Source: Fusobacterium sp. FSA-380-WT-3A (GTDB lineage Bacteria > Fusobacteriota > Fusobacteriia > Fusobacteriales > Fusobacteriaceae). Taken from it: a DNA stretch of 64,000 nt. Under the pieces are notes generated by a model. The model was given only the letters and a program-made list of their open reading frames with translations, was not told where the DNA came from and did not search any database. Location of the stretch: assembly GCF_012843705.1 (NCBI RefSeq), contig NZ_JABAFQ010000005.1:1-64000 (forward strand). Reading direction: 5' to 3'. Each line of letters begins with the position of its first letter. The stretch's first letter is position 1. Position numbers and translations under genes: made by a program. This document shows, one piece after another, positions 34,643 to 43,335 of this stretch.

Positions 34643-35311
34643 TTGAAATTTTTAAAAAATTTTAAAATTGTTTTTATATATATAATTTTTTTATTGATAT
34701 TTTTGGGGTTTGTAAAATTTTCAAATATATCTCTACAAAATTTTTATACAACATTAATCCCTTATTTTGGTATTTTTTATTATCTTTTAATTATAACTAT
34801 ATTTGCTGATATTTTATTTTGTTTTAATAAAAGTAAAATTAAAAGAACTGTATATAGAATAAGATTAATATTTTTTAATATTTTTCTTCTAACTTTTATA
34901 TTTTTAATTGTTTTAGGTTATACAAAAGTTACTGCTGAATTAACTCCTTACCATCTTTTATTTATATCATTAAATACTTTTCATTTAGGATATATGTTTA
35001 CTGAACTTATTTTATATCTTTTTGAAAAATTTGATTTTGTAATTCTTTTGGGAGTGGCATTCAGTATATTACTCTCTTCTTTATTTATTTCAAGTGCTGG
35101 AATTATATCTCTTTTTATTAAAAAACGTAAAATTGAATCTCTTCATATTGCAAACTTAGAGAAAAAAAAGGCTGATATTCAAACTCGGATTGATATAAAA
35201 GAAGCTCTTATAAATGAAGAGGAAGATGAATATATAAAATATAATCAAGCTCAAGATATGGCAATAAAAGAGCAATTAGAAAGAGCTCGTAAAGAAAATT
35301 TTAAAATTTAA
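34643..35311 (+). CDS. Four-span membrane protein with coiled-coil tail
   Basis: About 222 residues from the TTG at 34643, which lies five bases after AGGTGA (the frame can be extended to a GTG at 34634 inside that site). Four hydrophobic segments in the first 150 residues, then a charged helical C terminus (ESLHIANLEKKKADIQTRID and on) likely a coiled coil in the cytoplasm. I do not recognise a family. It is the first of a rightward series with maf and scpB, each preceded by AGGTGA. Confidence 0.6.
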   Translation: MKFLKNFKIVFIYIIFLLIFLGFVKFSNISLQNFYTTLIPYFGIFYYLLIITIFADILFCFNKSKIKRTVYRIRLIFFNIFLLTFIFLIVLGYTKVTAELTPYHLLFISLNTFHLGYMFTELILYLFEKFDFVILLGVAFSILLSSLFISSAGIISLFIKKRKIESLHIANLEKKKADIQTRIDIKEALINEEEDEYIKYNQAQDMAIKEQLERARKENFKI

Positions 35312-35324
35312 TAAAGGTGATAAA

Positions 35325-35903
35325 ATGATTCTAGCTTCAAATTCTCCAAGAAGAAAAGAGATTTTAGAAAATTTTGGTTTTAACTTAAAAATAATTACTA
35401 AAAATATTAAAGAAATAAGTGATAAAAAAAATATAACAGATAAAATTATGGATATTGCTAATAAAAAAGTTTTAGCTGTTGCTAAAGATTATCCCAATGA
35501 TTATGTAGTTGGCTCTGATACTGTAGTGGTCATAGACAATGAAATTTTAGGGAAACCTAAAAATGAAAATGAAATTTATAATATGCTAAAAAAACTTTCT
35601 AATAGAGAACATGAAGTTATAACAAGTTTTTCTTTAGTAAATATATCTAAAAATTTATCTATTTCTGATTTTGAAATTTCAAAAGTACAATTTAAAAATA
35701 TAAGTGATGAAGATATAAAATGGTATATAGATACTAAAGAGCCTTTTGACAAAGCTGGAGCTTATGGAATTCAAGGGAAAGGAAGTTTCTTTGTGGAAAA
35801 AATTCAAGGAGATTTTTTCTCAATAATGGGATTTCCTATTGGAAAATTTGTTAGAACTTTAAATAAAATTGGTATCTCTCTTAGTGATATAGATAAATTA
35901 TAA
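35325..35903 (+). CDS. maf: Maf-type nucleotide pyrophosphatase
   Basis: 192 residues. MILASNSPRRKEIL at the start and GSDTVVVIDNEILGKP near residue 65 are Maf signatures, and DKAGAYGIQGKG lies near 150. Maf proteins hydrolyse dTTP, UTP and modified nucleotides to monophosphates and affect septation. AAGGTGAT lies before the ATG. Followed 14 bases later by scpB. Confidence 0.93.
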   Translation: MILASNSPRRKEILENFGFNLKIITKNIKEISDKKNITDKIMDIANKKVLAVAKDYPNDYVVGSDTVVVIDNEILGKPKNENEIYNMLKKLSNREHEVITSFSLVNISKNLSISDFEISKVQFKNISDEDIKWYIDTKEPFDKAGAYGIQGKGSFFVEKIQGDFFSIMGFPIGKFVRTLNKIGISLSDIDKL

Positions 35904-35917
35904 TAGGTGATTATAAA

Positions 35918-36490
35918 ATGGAAAATTTCTTAATCAATGTTGATGAATTAAAAAATAAAATAGAGGCTATCCTTTTTATAGGTGGAGAAGATATAAAAAT
36001 AAAAGATATATCTAAATTTTTTGGAATTCCTATAGATAAACTTATACCTATTATATATGAATTAAAAGGTGAAAGAAAATCATCTGGAATAAATATAGAA
36101 ATCTCTGATTCTAATATTTATTTAGTTTCTAATCCAAAATATGGTGGTGTTATAAACAATTTCTTCGAGCAAGAGAAAAAACCTAAAAAATTATCTGCTG
36201 CTACCTTAGAAACTCTTTCTATAATAGCTTATAATCAACCTATTACAAAAAGTGAAATTGAATCTATAAGAGGAGTTAATGTAGATAGTATTATTGGAAA
36301 CTTAGAGAGTAGAAAGTTTATAAGAATTTGTGGAAAAAAAGAAACTGTTGGAAGACCTAATCTTTATGAGGTTACAGAAAAATTTCTTGGATATTTAGGG
36401 ATAGATTATGTTAATGAACTACCTAATTATCAAGAGATAAAAGAACAAATTGAAAGATTAAGTTATAGTGAAAATAAAGGAAATGAATAA
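35918..36490 (+). CDS. scpB: Segregation and condensation protein ScpB
   Basis: 190 residues with two winged-helix domains. The conserved KKPKKLSAATLETLSIIAYNQPITKSEIESIRGVN segment begins near residue 87 and GRPNLYEVTEKFLGYLGI closes the second domain. ScpB joins ScpA and Smc in the condensin complex. No scpA neighbour is present in the window. AGGTGATT precedes the ATG. Confidence 0.93.
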   Translation: MENFLINVDELKNKIEAILFIGGEDIKIKDISKFFGIPIDKLIPIIYELKGERKSSGINIEISDSNIYLVSNPKYGGVINNFFEQEKKPKKLSAATLETLSIIAYNQPITKSEIESIRGVNVDSIIGNLESRKFIRICGKKETVGRPNLYEVTEKFLGYLGIDYVNELPNYQEIKEQIERLSYSENKGNE

Positions 36491-36496
36491 AATTTT

Positions 36497-37213
36497 ATGG
36501 AAAAAATAAGAATAAATAAATATTTAGCAAATTTAGGTATAGACTCAAGAAGAGCTATTGATAAACTTATTGAAGAGGGAAAAATTTTAGTTAATGGAAG
36601 TGTGGCTCTTTCTGGGATGAAAGTTGATGAAAATGATGAAATTATCATAAATGGGAAAAACATCAATAAAAAAACTCAAAGTAAAAAAGTATATTTTATG
36701 CTTAATAAACCTCAAAAAGTTTTATCAGCTGTAAAAGATGATAGAGGTAGAAAATTAGTTACAGATTTAATAGATACAGACGAAAGAATATTTCCAATTG
36801 GTCGTCTTGATTATGATACAGAGGGACTTATTATTCTAACCAATGATGGAGATATTTATAACAGAGTAATTCATCCTAGAGGAGAAGTTTTTAAAACTTA
36901 TTATGTAGAAATTCAAGGAAATATCTCTATGACGTCTCTTAATAAGATAAAAAAAGGGATTGAGTTAGATGGAAAAATGACTCTTCCTGCAAAGGCAAAA
37001 ATTATCTCTTCTACATCTAATAGTACAACTTTAAATGTATCTATAAAAGAAGGAAAAAATAGACAAATAAGAAGAATGTTTGAAAGTGTTGGACATAAAG
37101 TAACATTTTTAAAAAGAATTGCTATTGGTAATTTACTTTTAGATGAAAAACTTAAAATTGGTGATTATCGTCCACTTAAAAAAATTGAAATAAATTATCT
37201 ATACTCATTGTAA
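36497..37213 (+). CDS. rluB: RsuA/RluB-family rRNA pseudouridine synthase
   Basis: 238 residues. An S4 domain (MEKIRINKYLANLGIDSRRA to about residue 60) precedes the catalytic domain with PIGRLDYDTEGLIILTNDGD, which holds the catalytic aspartate, and KEGKNRQIRRMFESVGH. These enzymes make pseudouridine in the large (RluB) or small (RsuA) rRNA. RluB is more likely from the scpB neighbourhood, a common arrangement. It starts 6 bases after scpB and has no close Shine-Dalgarno, so it is probably coupled. Confidence 0.87.
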   Translation: MEKIRINKYLANLGIDSRRAIDKLIEEGKILVNGSVALSGMKVDENDEIIINGKNINKKTQSKKVYFMLNKPQKVLSAVKDDRGRKLVTDLIDTDERIFPIGRLDYDTEGLIILTNDGDIYNRVIHPRGEVFKTYYVEIQGNISMTSLNKIKKGIELDGKMTLPAKAKIISSTSNSTTLNVSIKEGKNRQIRRMFESVGHKVTFLKRIAIGNLLLDEKLKIGDYRPLKKIEINYLYSL

Positions 37214-37260
37214 GTAATTTTAATTGATATATAAAATCTTTAATATAAAGGGGGAAACAA

Positions 37261-37554
37261 ATGGCTTTAACTAGAGAAGAAGTCTTAAAAGTAGCAAAAC
37301 TTGCTAAACTTGAATTTAACAATGATGAAATTGAAAAATATCAAACTGAATTAAATGAAATTTTAAATTACATTGATATGTTAAATGAATTAGACACAGA
37401 AAATATTAAACCTTTATCTCAGGTAAACAATGATACTAATAATTTAAGGGAAGATGAAGTTAAACCTTCTCTTTCTGTAAAAGATGCTTTAAAAAATGCT
37501 CCTGAAGAAATTGATGGTACTGTTGTAGTTCCTAAAGTTGTTGGTGGAGAGTAA
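37261..37554 (+). CDS. gatC: Asp/Glu-tRNA amidotransferase subunit C
   Basis: 97 residues, GatC family: MALTREEVLKVAKLAKLEF at the start and the belt region PLSQVNNDTNNLREDEVKPS. It stabilises the GatA-GatB complex that converts Glu-tRNA(Gln) and Asp-tRNA(Asn). AAAGGGGG lies before the ATG. First gene of gatCAB. Confidence 0.95.
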   Translation: MALTREEVLKVAKLAKLEFNNDEIEKYQTELNEILNYIDMLNELDTENIKPLSQVNNDTNNLREDEVKPSLSVKDALKNAPEEIDGTVVVPKVVGGE

Positions 37555-37582
37555 AAATTATATTATTTTGGGAGGAATTCTA

Positions 37583-39046
37583 ATGAAAGAAATTTATGAA
37601 CTTACAGCTTCAGAAGTTAGAAATAAAATTCTTAACAAAGAACTTACTTCTTTTGAAGTTGTTAATGCTATATTTGATAGAATAGAAAAAACTGATGAAT
37701 TAATTGGAAGTTTTGTTTCATTAAGAAAAGAAAAAGCTCTTGAAGAGGCAAAATTAATTGATGAAAAAATTGCTAGAGGTGAAAAGGTAGGATATCTTGC
37801 TGGAGTTCCTGTGGCTATAAAAGATAATATGGTATCACTTAATGACCCTGCTACTTCTTGTTCTAAAATTCTTGAAGGTTATGAGGGAATTTATGATGCT
37901 ACTGTTGTTACAAAATTAAAAGAAGCTGATGCAATAATTATAGGAAAAACTAATATGGATGAGTTTGCTATGGGAGGAAGTACAAAAACTTCTTGTTACA
38001 AACTTACAAAAAATCCTTGGGATACTTCAAAAGTTCCTGGAGGAAGTAGTGGAGGAGCAGCTTCTTCTATTGCTGCACAACAATGTTTTATATCTTTAGG
38101 TTCTGATACAGGTGGTAGTATTAGACAACCAGCTTCTTTCTGTGGAGTTGTTGGATTAAAACCTACTTATGGTAGAGTTTCAAGATATGGACTTATGGCT
38201 TTTGCTTCATCCCTTGACCAAATTGGACCTCTTGCAAAAAATGTAGAAGACATTGCTCTTGCTATGAATGTTATAGCTGGATATGATGATTATGATGCTA
38301 CTGTTAGTAAATTAGAAGTTCCTAATTATACAGAATTTTTAGGAAAAGACATTAAAGGTATAAAAATTGGAGTTCCTAAAGAATATTTTGTAGATGGAAT
38401 GAATGAAGATATTAAAAGAGTTATGTTTGAAGCTTTAGATAAATTAAAAGAATTAGGAGCAGAAATTGTAGATATTTCTCTTCCTCATACAAAATATGCT
38501 CTTCCTACTTATTATGTATTAGCTCCAGCTGAAGCTAGTGCAAACCTTGCTAGATTTGATGGAATAAGATATGGATATAGAAGTAAAAACGCTAAAGATA
38601 TCAATGATTTATATGTAAAATCTAGAAGTGAAGGATTTGGTAGTGAAGTAAAAAGAAGAATTATGATAGGAACATATGTTTTAAGTGCTGGTTTCTATGA
38701 TGCTTATTTCAAAAAAGCTCAAAAGGTTAGAGCTTTAATAAAAGCTGATTTTGACAAAGCTTTTGAAAGTGTAGATATGATATTTACACCTGTAGCACCT
38801 TCTACAGCATTCTCTCTTGATGCTGTAAAAACACCTTTAGAGTTATACTTAGAAGATATATTTACTCTTTCAGCAAACCTTGCTGGAGTTCCAGGACTTT
38901 CTATTCCTGCAGGACTTTCTAATGGTTTACCAGTAGGAATGCAACTTCTAGGAAGATATTTTGAAGAGGGAAAATTATTATCAGTAGGAAGTGCTTTTGA
39001 AAAAATAAGAGGGGAATGGAAACTTCCTGAGGGAGTTGAGAAATAA
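37583..39046 (+). CDS. gatA: Asp/Glu-tRNA amidotransferase subunit A
   Basis: 487 residues from the ATG at 37583, nine bases after GGGAGGA; the open frame reaches back into gatC but that part is not expected to be translated. Amidase-signature triad visible: lysine in VAIKDNM, serines in GGSSGGAAS and GSDTGGSIRQPASFCG. It supplies ammonia from glutamine. Its stop overlaps the gatB start by one base. Confidence 0.97.
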   Translation: MKEIYELTASEVRNKILNKELTSFEVVNAIFDRIEKTDELIGSFVSLRKEKALEEAKLIDEKIARGEKVGYLAGVPVAIKDNMVSLNDPATSCSKILEGYEGIYDATVVTKLKEADAIIIGKTNMDEFAMGGSTKTSCYKLTKNPWDTSKVPGGSSGGAASSIAAQQCFISLGSDTGGSIRQPASFCGVVGLKPTYGRVSRYGLMAFASSLDQIGPLAKNVEDIALAMNVIAGYDDYDATVSKLEVPNYTEFLGKDIKGIKIGVPKEYFVDGMNEDIKRVMFEALDKLKELGAEIVDISLPHTKYALPTYYVLAPAEASANLARFDGIRYGYRSKNAKDINDLYVKSRSEGFGSEVKRRIMIGTYVLSAGFYDAYFKKAQKVRALIKADFDKAFESVDMIFTPVAPSTAFSLDAVKTPLELYLEDIFTLSANLAGVPGLSIPAGLSNGLPVGMQLLGRYFEEGKLLSVGSAFEKIRGEWKLPEGVEK

Positions 39047-40485
39047 TGATAAAAGAGTGGGAATCAGTAATAGGACTTGAAGTTCATCTTCAATTAAAAA
39101 CAAATACAAAAGTTTGGTGTAATTGTAGTACAGATTATGATAGTGATGAACCAAACACTCATACATGTCCAATTTGTTTAGGACATCCTGGAGCTTTACC
39201 AAAATTAAATAAAAAAGTTTTAGAGTATGCTATAAAAACAGCTCTAGCTCTTAACTGTAAAATAAATCATGAATGTTCTTTTGATAGAAAAAATTATTTC
39301 TATCCAGATACTCCTAAGAATTATCAAATAACTCAATTTGAAAATTCTTATGCTGGAAAAGGATATTTAGATATTAATGTCAATGGAAAAGAAAAAAGAG
39401 TTGGAATTACAAAAATTCAAATAGAGGAAGATGCTGGAAAATCTATCCATGGAGTTAATGAATCTTTTATTAACTTTAACAGAGCTTCTATCCCTTTAGT
39501 TGAAATTATCTCTGAACCTGATATGAGAACTTCAGAAGAAGCTTATGAATATTTAACTTTACTTAAAAATACTATAAAATATACTGGTGTAAGTGATGTT
39601 TCTATGGAGCTTGGTTCTTTAAGATGTGATGCTAATATTTCTGTTCACTATAAAGGCGAACCATTTGGAACTAGAGTAGAAGTTAAAAACTTAAACTCAT
39701 TTAAAGCAGTAGCAAGAGCTATTGATTATGAAATCAATAGACAAATAGAAGTTATAGAAAAAGGTGGAGTTATAGACCAAGAAACTAGAACTTGGGATGA
39801 CGAACATCAAATCACAAAAGTTATGAGAAGTAAAGAAGAGGCTATGGATTACAGATATTTCCCTGAGCCAGACCTTTTAAAAGTTATAATTGAAGATGAA
39901 GAAATCGAAAGAATAAAAGTACTTATGCCAGAAAATATAGTTGATAAAATTCATAGATTTATAAATGAATATCAAATTCCTGAATATGATGCTAATATTC
40001 TTTGTGAGGATATAGAACTTGCTGATTATTTTGAAAAAGTTGCTCATGCTTCTAACAATCCAAAAGCAAGCTCTAACTGGATAATGACAGAAGTTTTAAA
40101 ATATCTAAAAAATAATAATATAGAAATTAAAAACTTCCCAATTTTACCAGAAACTTTAGGAGAAATTATAACACTTATTGACAAAAATGTTATTTCTTCA
40201 AAAATAGCAAAAACTGTTTTTGAAATGAAATTTACTGATAATAGAACTCCTTCTCAAATAGTTGAAGAGGAAAAAATGGCTCAAGTAGTTGATTCTTCTG
40301 CTATTGAATCTTTAGTTGAAGAAGTTTTAGCAAATAATCCAAAATTAATTGAGGACTATAAAAATTCTGACGAAGGAAGAAAACCTAGAGTATTAAAAGG
40401 ACTTGTAGGACAAGCTATGAAACTTTCTAAAGGAAAAGCAAATCCTCAAATGGTAACAGATTTAATTGTAGCAAAATTATCTTAA
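39046..40485 (+). CDS. gatB: Asp/Glu-tRNA amidotransferase subunit B
   Basis: 479 residues. WESVIGLEVHLQL, CPICLGHPGALP and FYPDTPKNYQITQ are GatB signatures; the zinc cysteines are in WCNCST and CPICL. The C-terminal YqeY-like tail binds tRNA. It phosphorylates the mischarged tRNA carboxylate. A terminator at 40492-40515 closes the gatCAB unit. Confidence 0.97.
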   Translation: MIKEWESVIGLEVHLQLKTNTKVWCNCSTDYDSDEPNTHTCPICLGHPGALPKLNKKVLEYAIKTALALNCKINHECSFDRKNYFYPDTPKNYQITQFENSYAGKGYLDINVNGKEKRVGITKIQIEEDAGKSIHGVNESFINFNRASIPLVEIISEPDMRTSEEAYEYLTLLKNTIKYTGVSDVSMELGSLRCDANISVHYKGEPFGTRVEVKNLNSFKAVARAIDYEINRQIEVIEKGGVIDQETRTWDDEHQITKVMRSKEEAMDYRYFPEPDLLKVIIEDEEIERIKVLMPENIVDKIHRFINEYQIPEYDANILCEDIELADYFEKVAHASNNPKASSNWIMTEVLKYLKNNNIEIKNFPILPETLGEIITLIDKNVISSKIAKTVFEMKFTDNRTPSQIVEEEKMAQVVDSSAIESLVEEVLANNPKLIEDYKNSDEGRKPRVLKGLVGQAMKLSKGKANPQMVTDLIVAKLS

Positions 40486-40491
40486 TTTATG

Positions 40492-40515
40492 AATGTCTGG
40501 ATTTTTCCAGACATT
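40492..40515 (+). terminator. gatCAB terminator
   Basis: AATGTCTGG (40492-40500) and CCAGACATT (40507-40515) around ATTTTT, followed by TTATT. The short T run suggests it may be leaky, letting some transcripts enter the leader region behind it. Confidence 0.75.
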
Positions 40516-40548
40516 TTATTAAATCTTAAAATGTTTAAGGAGAATTAT

Positions 40549-40596
40549 ATGAAACTATGCATTGTATTTACTCTGTGCAAAGTTAATTTTAATTAG
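40549..40596 (+). CDS. 15-residue leader peptide
   Basis: ATG at 40549 seven bases after AAGGAG, 15 sense codons, TAG at 40594-40596; product MKLCIVFTLCKVNFN. It is too short to be an ordinary protein and its codons 8-14 form the left arm of both hairpins of the attenuator that follows. Translation or stalling on this frame would decide the fold of the RNA. No obvious run of one amino acid is present, so sensing of an antibiotic-stalled ribosome is likelier than sensing of amino acid supply. Confidence 0.65.
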   Translation: MKLCIVFTLCKVNFN

Positions 40597-40668
40597 ATTT
40601 TGTACAGAGTTCTAATAATTAACTTTGCACTTTTTTTATAAAAAATTATAAAAAGGAGTAAAGTTAAT
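40570..40668 (+). promoter_or_regulatory. Leader-peptide attenuator before the MFS efflux gene
   Basis: Three segments compete. Segment 1 within the leader frame (40570-40588) pairs with segment 2 (40598-40610) as ACTCTGTGCAAA / TTTGTACAGAGT, 12 pairs with one G-U. It can also pair with segment 3 (40617-40630) as GTGCAAAGTTAATT / AATTAACTTTGCAC, a perfect 14-bp stem followed by T7 (40631-40637): an intrinsic terminator. A ribosome stalled in codons 8-14 would cover segment 1 and prevent the terminator. In addition, AAAGTTAAT just before the MFS start (40660-40668) can pair with segment 3 (40618-40626) around the AAAAGGAG site. The layout matches ribosome-mediated attenuation of resistance genes. 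Confidence 0.75.
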
Positions 40669-41949
40669 ATGAAAAATTTAAAAAATTTTTATTTATTTAT
40701 TATTGGACAATTTGTATCTCAATTTGGAAGTAAAATGACTAGTTATGGAGTTACTCTTTGGATTTATAAAAATACTCAATCTGTTTTTTATACATCATTA
40801 GTCACTCTTTGTTATTTAGTTCCTGAGATTTTACTTAATTTTATAGCGGGTACTTTAAGTGATAAATGGGAGAAAAAAACTATTCTTAAAATTACTGATA
40901 CTATTTCAGGATTACTTTCTTTTATCATATTATTTCTTCTACTTTTAGAAAAGTTAAAGTTTCAATATCTCTTCATTATAAATATTATATTTGGAATTGC
41001 TGATGCTTTTCAGAATCCAACTTCTGAAGTGGTAATATCTTTAATTGTTTCAAAGGAAGATTATATAAAAACAAATGGTATTCGTTCTTTTTTTAAAGCT
41101 TTTTTAGATATATTTGTTCCTATTTTTTCAGTTTTTATATACTCATTTTGGGGGCTTAAATATATTATATTTATAGATTTATTAACTTTTATTTTTTGCT
41201 ATGTAACCCTTGTATTCTATGTTAATATCCCAAAAATAAATCACACTCAATCTGAAACTACATTTTTTAAAAAGTTTATTTTTGGAATAAATTATATTAT
41301 CTTAAATAAAGAAATTTTATATATAATTTTATTTATGGGATTTATTAACTTAATTTATGGAATATACTCAACTGCTTTATCTCCTATGATTTTATTAAAA
41401 ACTCAAAATAATGATTTTCAACTTGGAATTGTGTCTAGTATGATTGGAATTGCTGGGATTATAGGAAGTATGCTTTTAAAATTTTTCCCACAAACTAAAA
41501 ATTATTGTACACTTATTACAAATATTATGATTTTTTCCTTTGGGATTTGTAATTTTTCTTTAGGGTTTGGAAAAAATTATATAATTTGGAGTTTAGGGGT
41601 ATTTTTAGGAAATATTTTAGTACCTTTATTATTAGCAAATGTTGATTATATTATGAGGGTAAAAATTCCCCTTGATTTACAAGGTAGAGTTTATGCTGCA
41701 AGAAATACTATTCAATTTATTTTTTTGCCAATAGGAATTTTTTTATCTGGTTTTATAAATGATTTTATAATTTTACCAGTTTTAAATTCAAATTATTATC
41801 TTTTAAATAAATTCTATTTTTTAGGAAATAATATTAGAGAAATTTCTATCTCTCTTCTTTATGTTACTATTGGCTTTATTGGTGTTATTGGTTGCTTATT
41901 CTTTAGAAAAAATAAAAATTTTAAAAAATTAAATAATTTTAATATTTAA
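40669..41949 (+). CDS. MFS transporter, macrolide-efflux-like
   Basis: 426 residues with about twelve hydrophobic segments, of the MFS_3 / Mef-like type. FYLFIIGQFVSQFGSKMTSY opens the first span and AGTLSDKWEKKTILKITD is the MFS A-like loop. DLQGRVYAARNTIQFIFLPIG in the second half is typical of Mef(A)-type efflux proteins. The attenuator just upstream supports an inducible drug-efflux role, though the substrate cannot be deduced. AAAAGGAG precedes the ATG. The HAD gene follows after 16 bases. Confidence 0.82.
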   Translation: MKNLKNFYLFIIGQFVSQFGSKMTSYGVTLWIYKNTQSVFYTSLVTLCYLVPEILLNFIAGTLSDKWEKKTILKITDTISGLLSFIILFLLLLEKLKFQYLFIINIIFGIADAFQNPTSEVVISLIVSKEDYIKTNGIRSFFKAFLDIFVPIFSVFIYSFWGLKYIIFIDLLTFIFCYVTLVFYVNIPKINHTQSETTFFKKFIFGINYIILNKEILYIILFMGFINLIYGIYSTALSPMILLKTQNNDFQLGIVSSMIGIAGIIGSMLLKFFPQTKNYCTLITNIMIFSFGICNFSLGFGKNYIIWSLGVFLGNILVPLLLANVDYIMRVKIPLDLQGRVYAARNTIQFIFLPIGIFLSGFINDFIILPVLNSNYYLLNKFYFLGNNIREISISLLYVTIGFIGVIGCLFFRKNKNFKKLNNFNI

Positions 41950-41965
41950 TTTAGAAGGAGAAAAT

Positions 41966-42568
41966 ATGATAAAAAATATTATATTTGATTTAGGAAATGT
42001 TTTAGTTTCCTTTCATCCAGAAAAATTTGTAAATGAAAATGTTCCAGAAATTTATAGAGAAAAATTTTTTCAAGTGGTTTTTGGAAGACAAGAGTGGAAA
42101 GATTTAGACAGAGGAACTTTAGAATATGATAAAGCCATAGAGATTTTTTCTAAAGAACTTCCAGAGTGTAGAGAAATCATAAAAAAAATGTTTGATACAA
42201 AAGTTATTGATTGTTTAGCTCCTATAACTTTCAATGCTGAGTTATTAAAAAAATTAAAAGAAAACTATAAACTTTATATAATATCAAATTTTCATTATCC
42301 AGCTTTTGATAATATTAATGAATTATGGGATTTCTTTAAATTATTTGATGGTAAAGTTATATCAGGACATTGTAAGCTTTTAAAACCTGAATATGAAATA
42401 TATAATCTTCTTTTAGATACTTATAATTTGAAAGCTGAAGAATCTCTTTTTATAGATGATACAAAAGAAAATATTGAAGCTGCTAATGACTTAGGGATTG
42501 ATACTATTCATTTAACTTCTCCTAATCTTTTAAAAGAAAAATTAATAGAAAAAGGAATTATATTATAA
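41966..42568 (+). CDS. HAD-family hydrolase (subfamily IA, YihX-like)
   Basis: 200 residues. IIFDLGNVLVSFHP holds motif I with the nucleophile position (IFDLGNVL), YIISNFH is motif II, KLLKPEYEIY gives the motif III lysine, and LFIDDTKENIEAA is motif IV. Related enzymes dephosphorylate sugar phosphates such as alpha-glucose-1-phosphate. It may be co-transcribed with the MFS gene and thus share the attenuator. Substrate unknown. Confidence 0.85.
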   Translation: MIKNIIFDLGNVLVSFHPEKFVNENVPEIYREKFFQVVFGRQEWKDLDRGTLEYDKAIEIFSKELPECREIIKKMFDTKVIDCLAPITFNAELLKKLKENYKLYIISNFHYPAFDNINELWDFFKLFDGKVISGHCKLLKPEYEIYNLLLDTYNLKAEESLFIDDTKENIEAANDLGIDTIHLTSPNLLKEKLIEKGIIL

Positions 42569-42575
42569 TACATCA

Positions 42576-42722
42576 TTTCATAATTATATCAACTGTATAA
42601 GAGGAAATTTTAAATTTGATTTAAACTTCTCTTCTCATACTTTTGGCAAAAAATTAGTTGCTGAAAATCTAAATTTTTTGGGAAGTAGAGATAATAATCT
42701 ATATTTCCTTCAAAGAATCTAA
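42576..42722 (+). pseudogene. Fragment of an unidentified gene
   Basis: A 48-codon open stretch reading FHNYINCIRGNFKFDLNFSS and on to LGSRDNNLYFLQRI, ended by TAA at 42720-42722. It has no start codon of its own and directly follows the HAD gene. It is protein-like rather than random, so probably the tail of a deleted gene; I cannot name the family. Confidence 0.35.
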
Positions 42723-42751
42723 TATATTTAGAGGAAGAAAACAGATAAAAA

Positions 42752-42784
42752 AGAGAGATGTTTTACAATTTATAACATCTCTCT
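42752..42784. terminator. Bidirectional terminator
   Basis: AGAGAGATGTT (42752-42762) and AACATCTCTCT (42774-42784) form an 11-bp stem with A5 before and T-rich sequence after. It closes the rightward MFS-HAD unit and, on the other strand, the CGGC gene. Confidence 0.85.
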
Positions 42785-42791
42785 TTCTATT

Positions 42792-43210
42792 TTAATATTT
42801 TTTATATATTCCCTCTTCCCTTCTTTTTGTAGCTATTTTAGATAGGTAAGTTCCCTCTACTATATTTTTATATCCTGCTTTTTCTATCTGTGATTTATGA
42901 AATCTATAAACATACATCTTTGTGAATGGTGATTTTCAAAAGCCATACAACTTGATAGATGAATAACTACATTTTCTTTAGTGATTTTTCCCTCTTTTTT
43001 TAGTATTTTTGAAACATTATTTAAGAGAATATTAACTCCCTTTCCACTACAACCTCCACATTGAAAAGTTAAAAACCTAATTTCTTTATCTAATGGATAA
43101 TCTTTAAAAAGGTGTTCTCTATTGAAAAAAGATTGCATACAATGAAATCCACTACATCTTCTTTTAGAAATTTCACATTGAATAACAATAATTAGTTTTG
43201 TTTCTTCCAT
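42792..43210 (-). pseudogene. CGGC-domain protein with a C-terminal frameshift
   Basis: The open frame 42884-43210 (108 codons) encodes a CGGC-domain protein: cysteines in QCEISKRRCSGFHC, the FQCGGCSGKGV box and HLSSCMAFENHHSQRC. The frame stops early at INHR. The next frame continues with QIEKAGYKNIVEGTYLSKIA and ends in EEGIYKKY at 42792, which is the family's normal C terminus. A single missing base near 42895-42900 (an A run) explains it. The CGGC domain is thought to bind metal; function unknown. Start ATG with AAAGGTGAT upstream. Confidence 0.75.
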
Positions 43211-43270
43211 ATTATCACCTTTTTTAATTATTTTTATACATTATATCATATTTTTAAATTTTTTCTTATA

Positions 43271-43304
43271 AAAAAGGACTAGACTTTTATATCTAATCCT
43301 TTTT
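43271..43304 (-). terminator. Terminator of the aminopeptidase/YfcC operon
   Basis: AAAAAGGACTAGA (43271-43283) pairs with TCTAATCCTTTTT (43292-43304) with one mismatch. T-rich sequence follows on the minus strand. It lies about 30 bases past the aminopeptidase stop. Confidence 0.78.
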
Positions 43305-43335
43305 ATATTTATTATTTATGACTTTTAGGAATTAA

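Noticed and set aside
37214-37260. T-box or other leader before gatC
   Set aside because: The interval is only 47 bases and carries just a Shine-Dalgarno.
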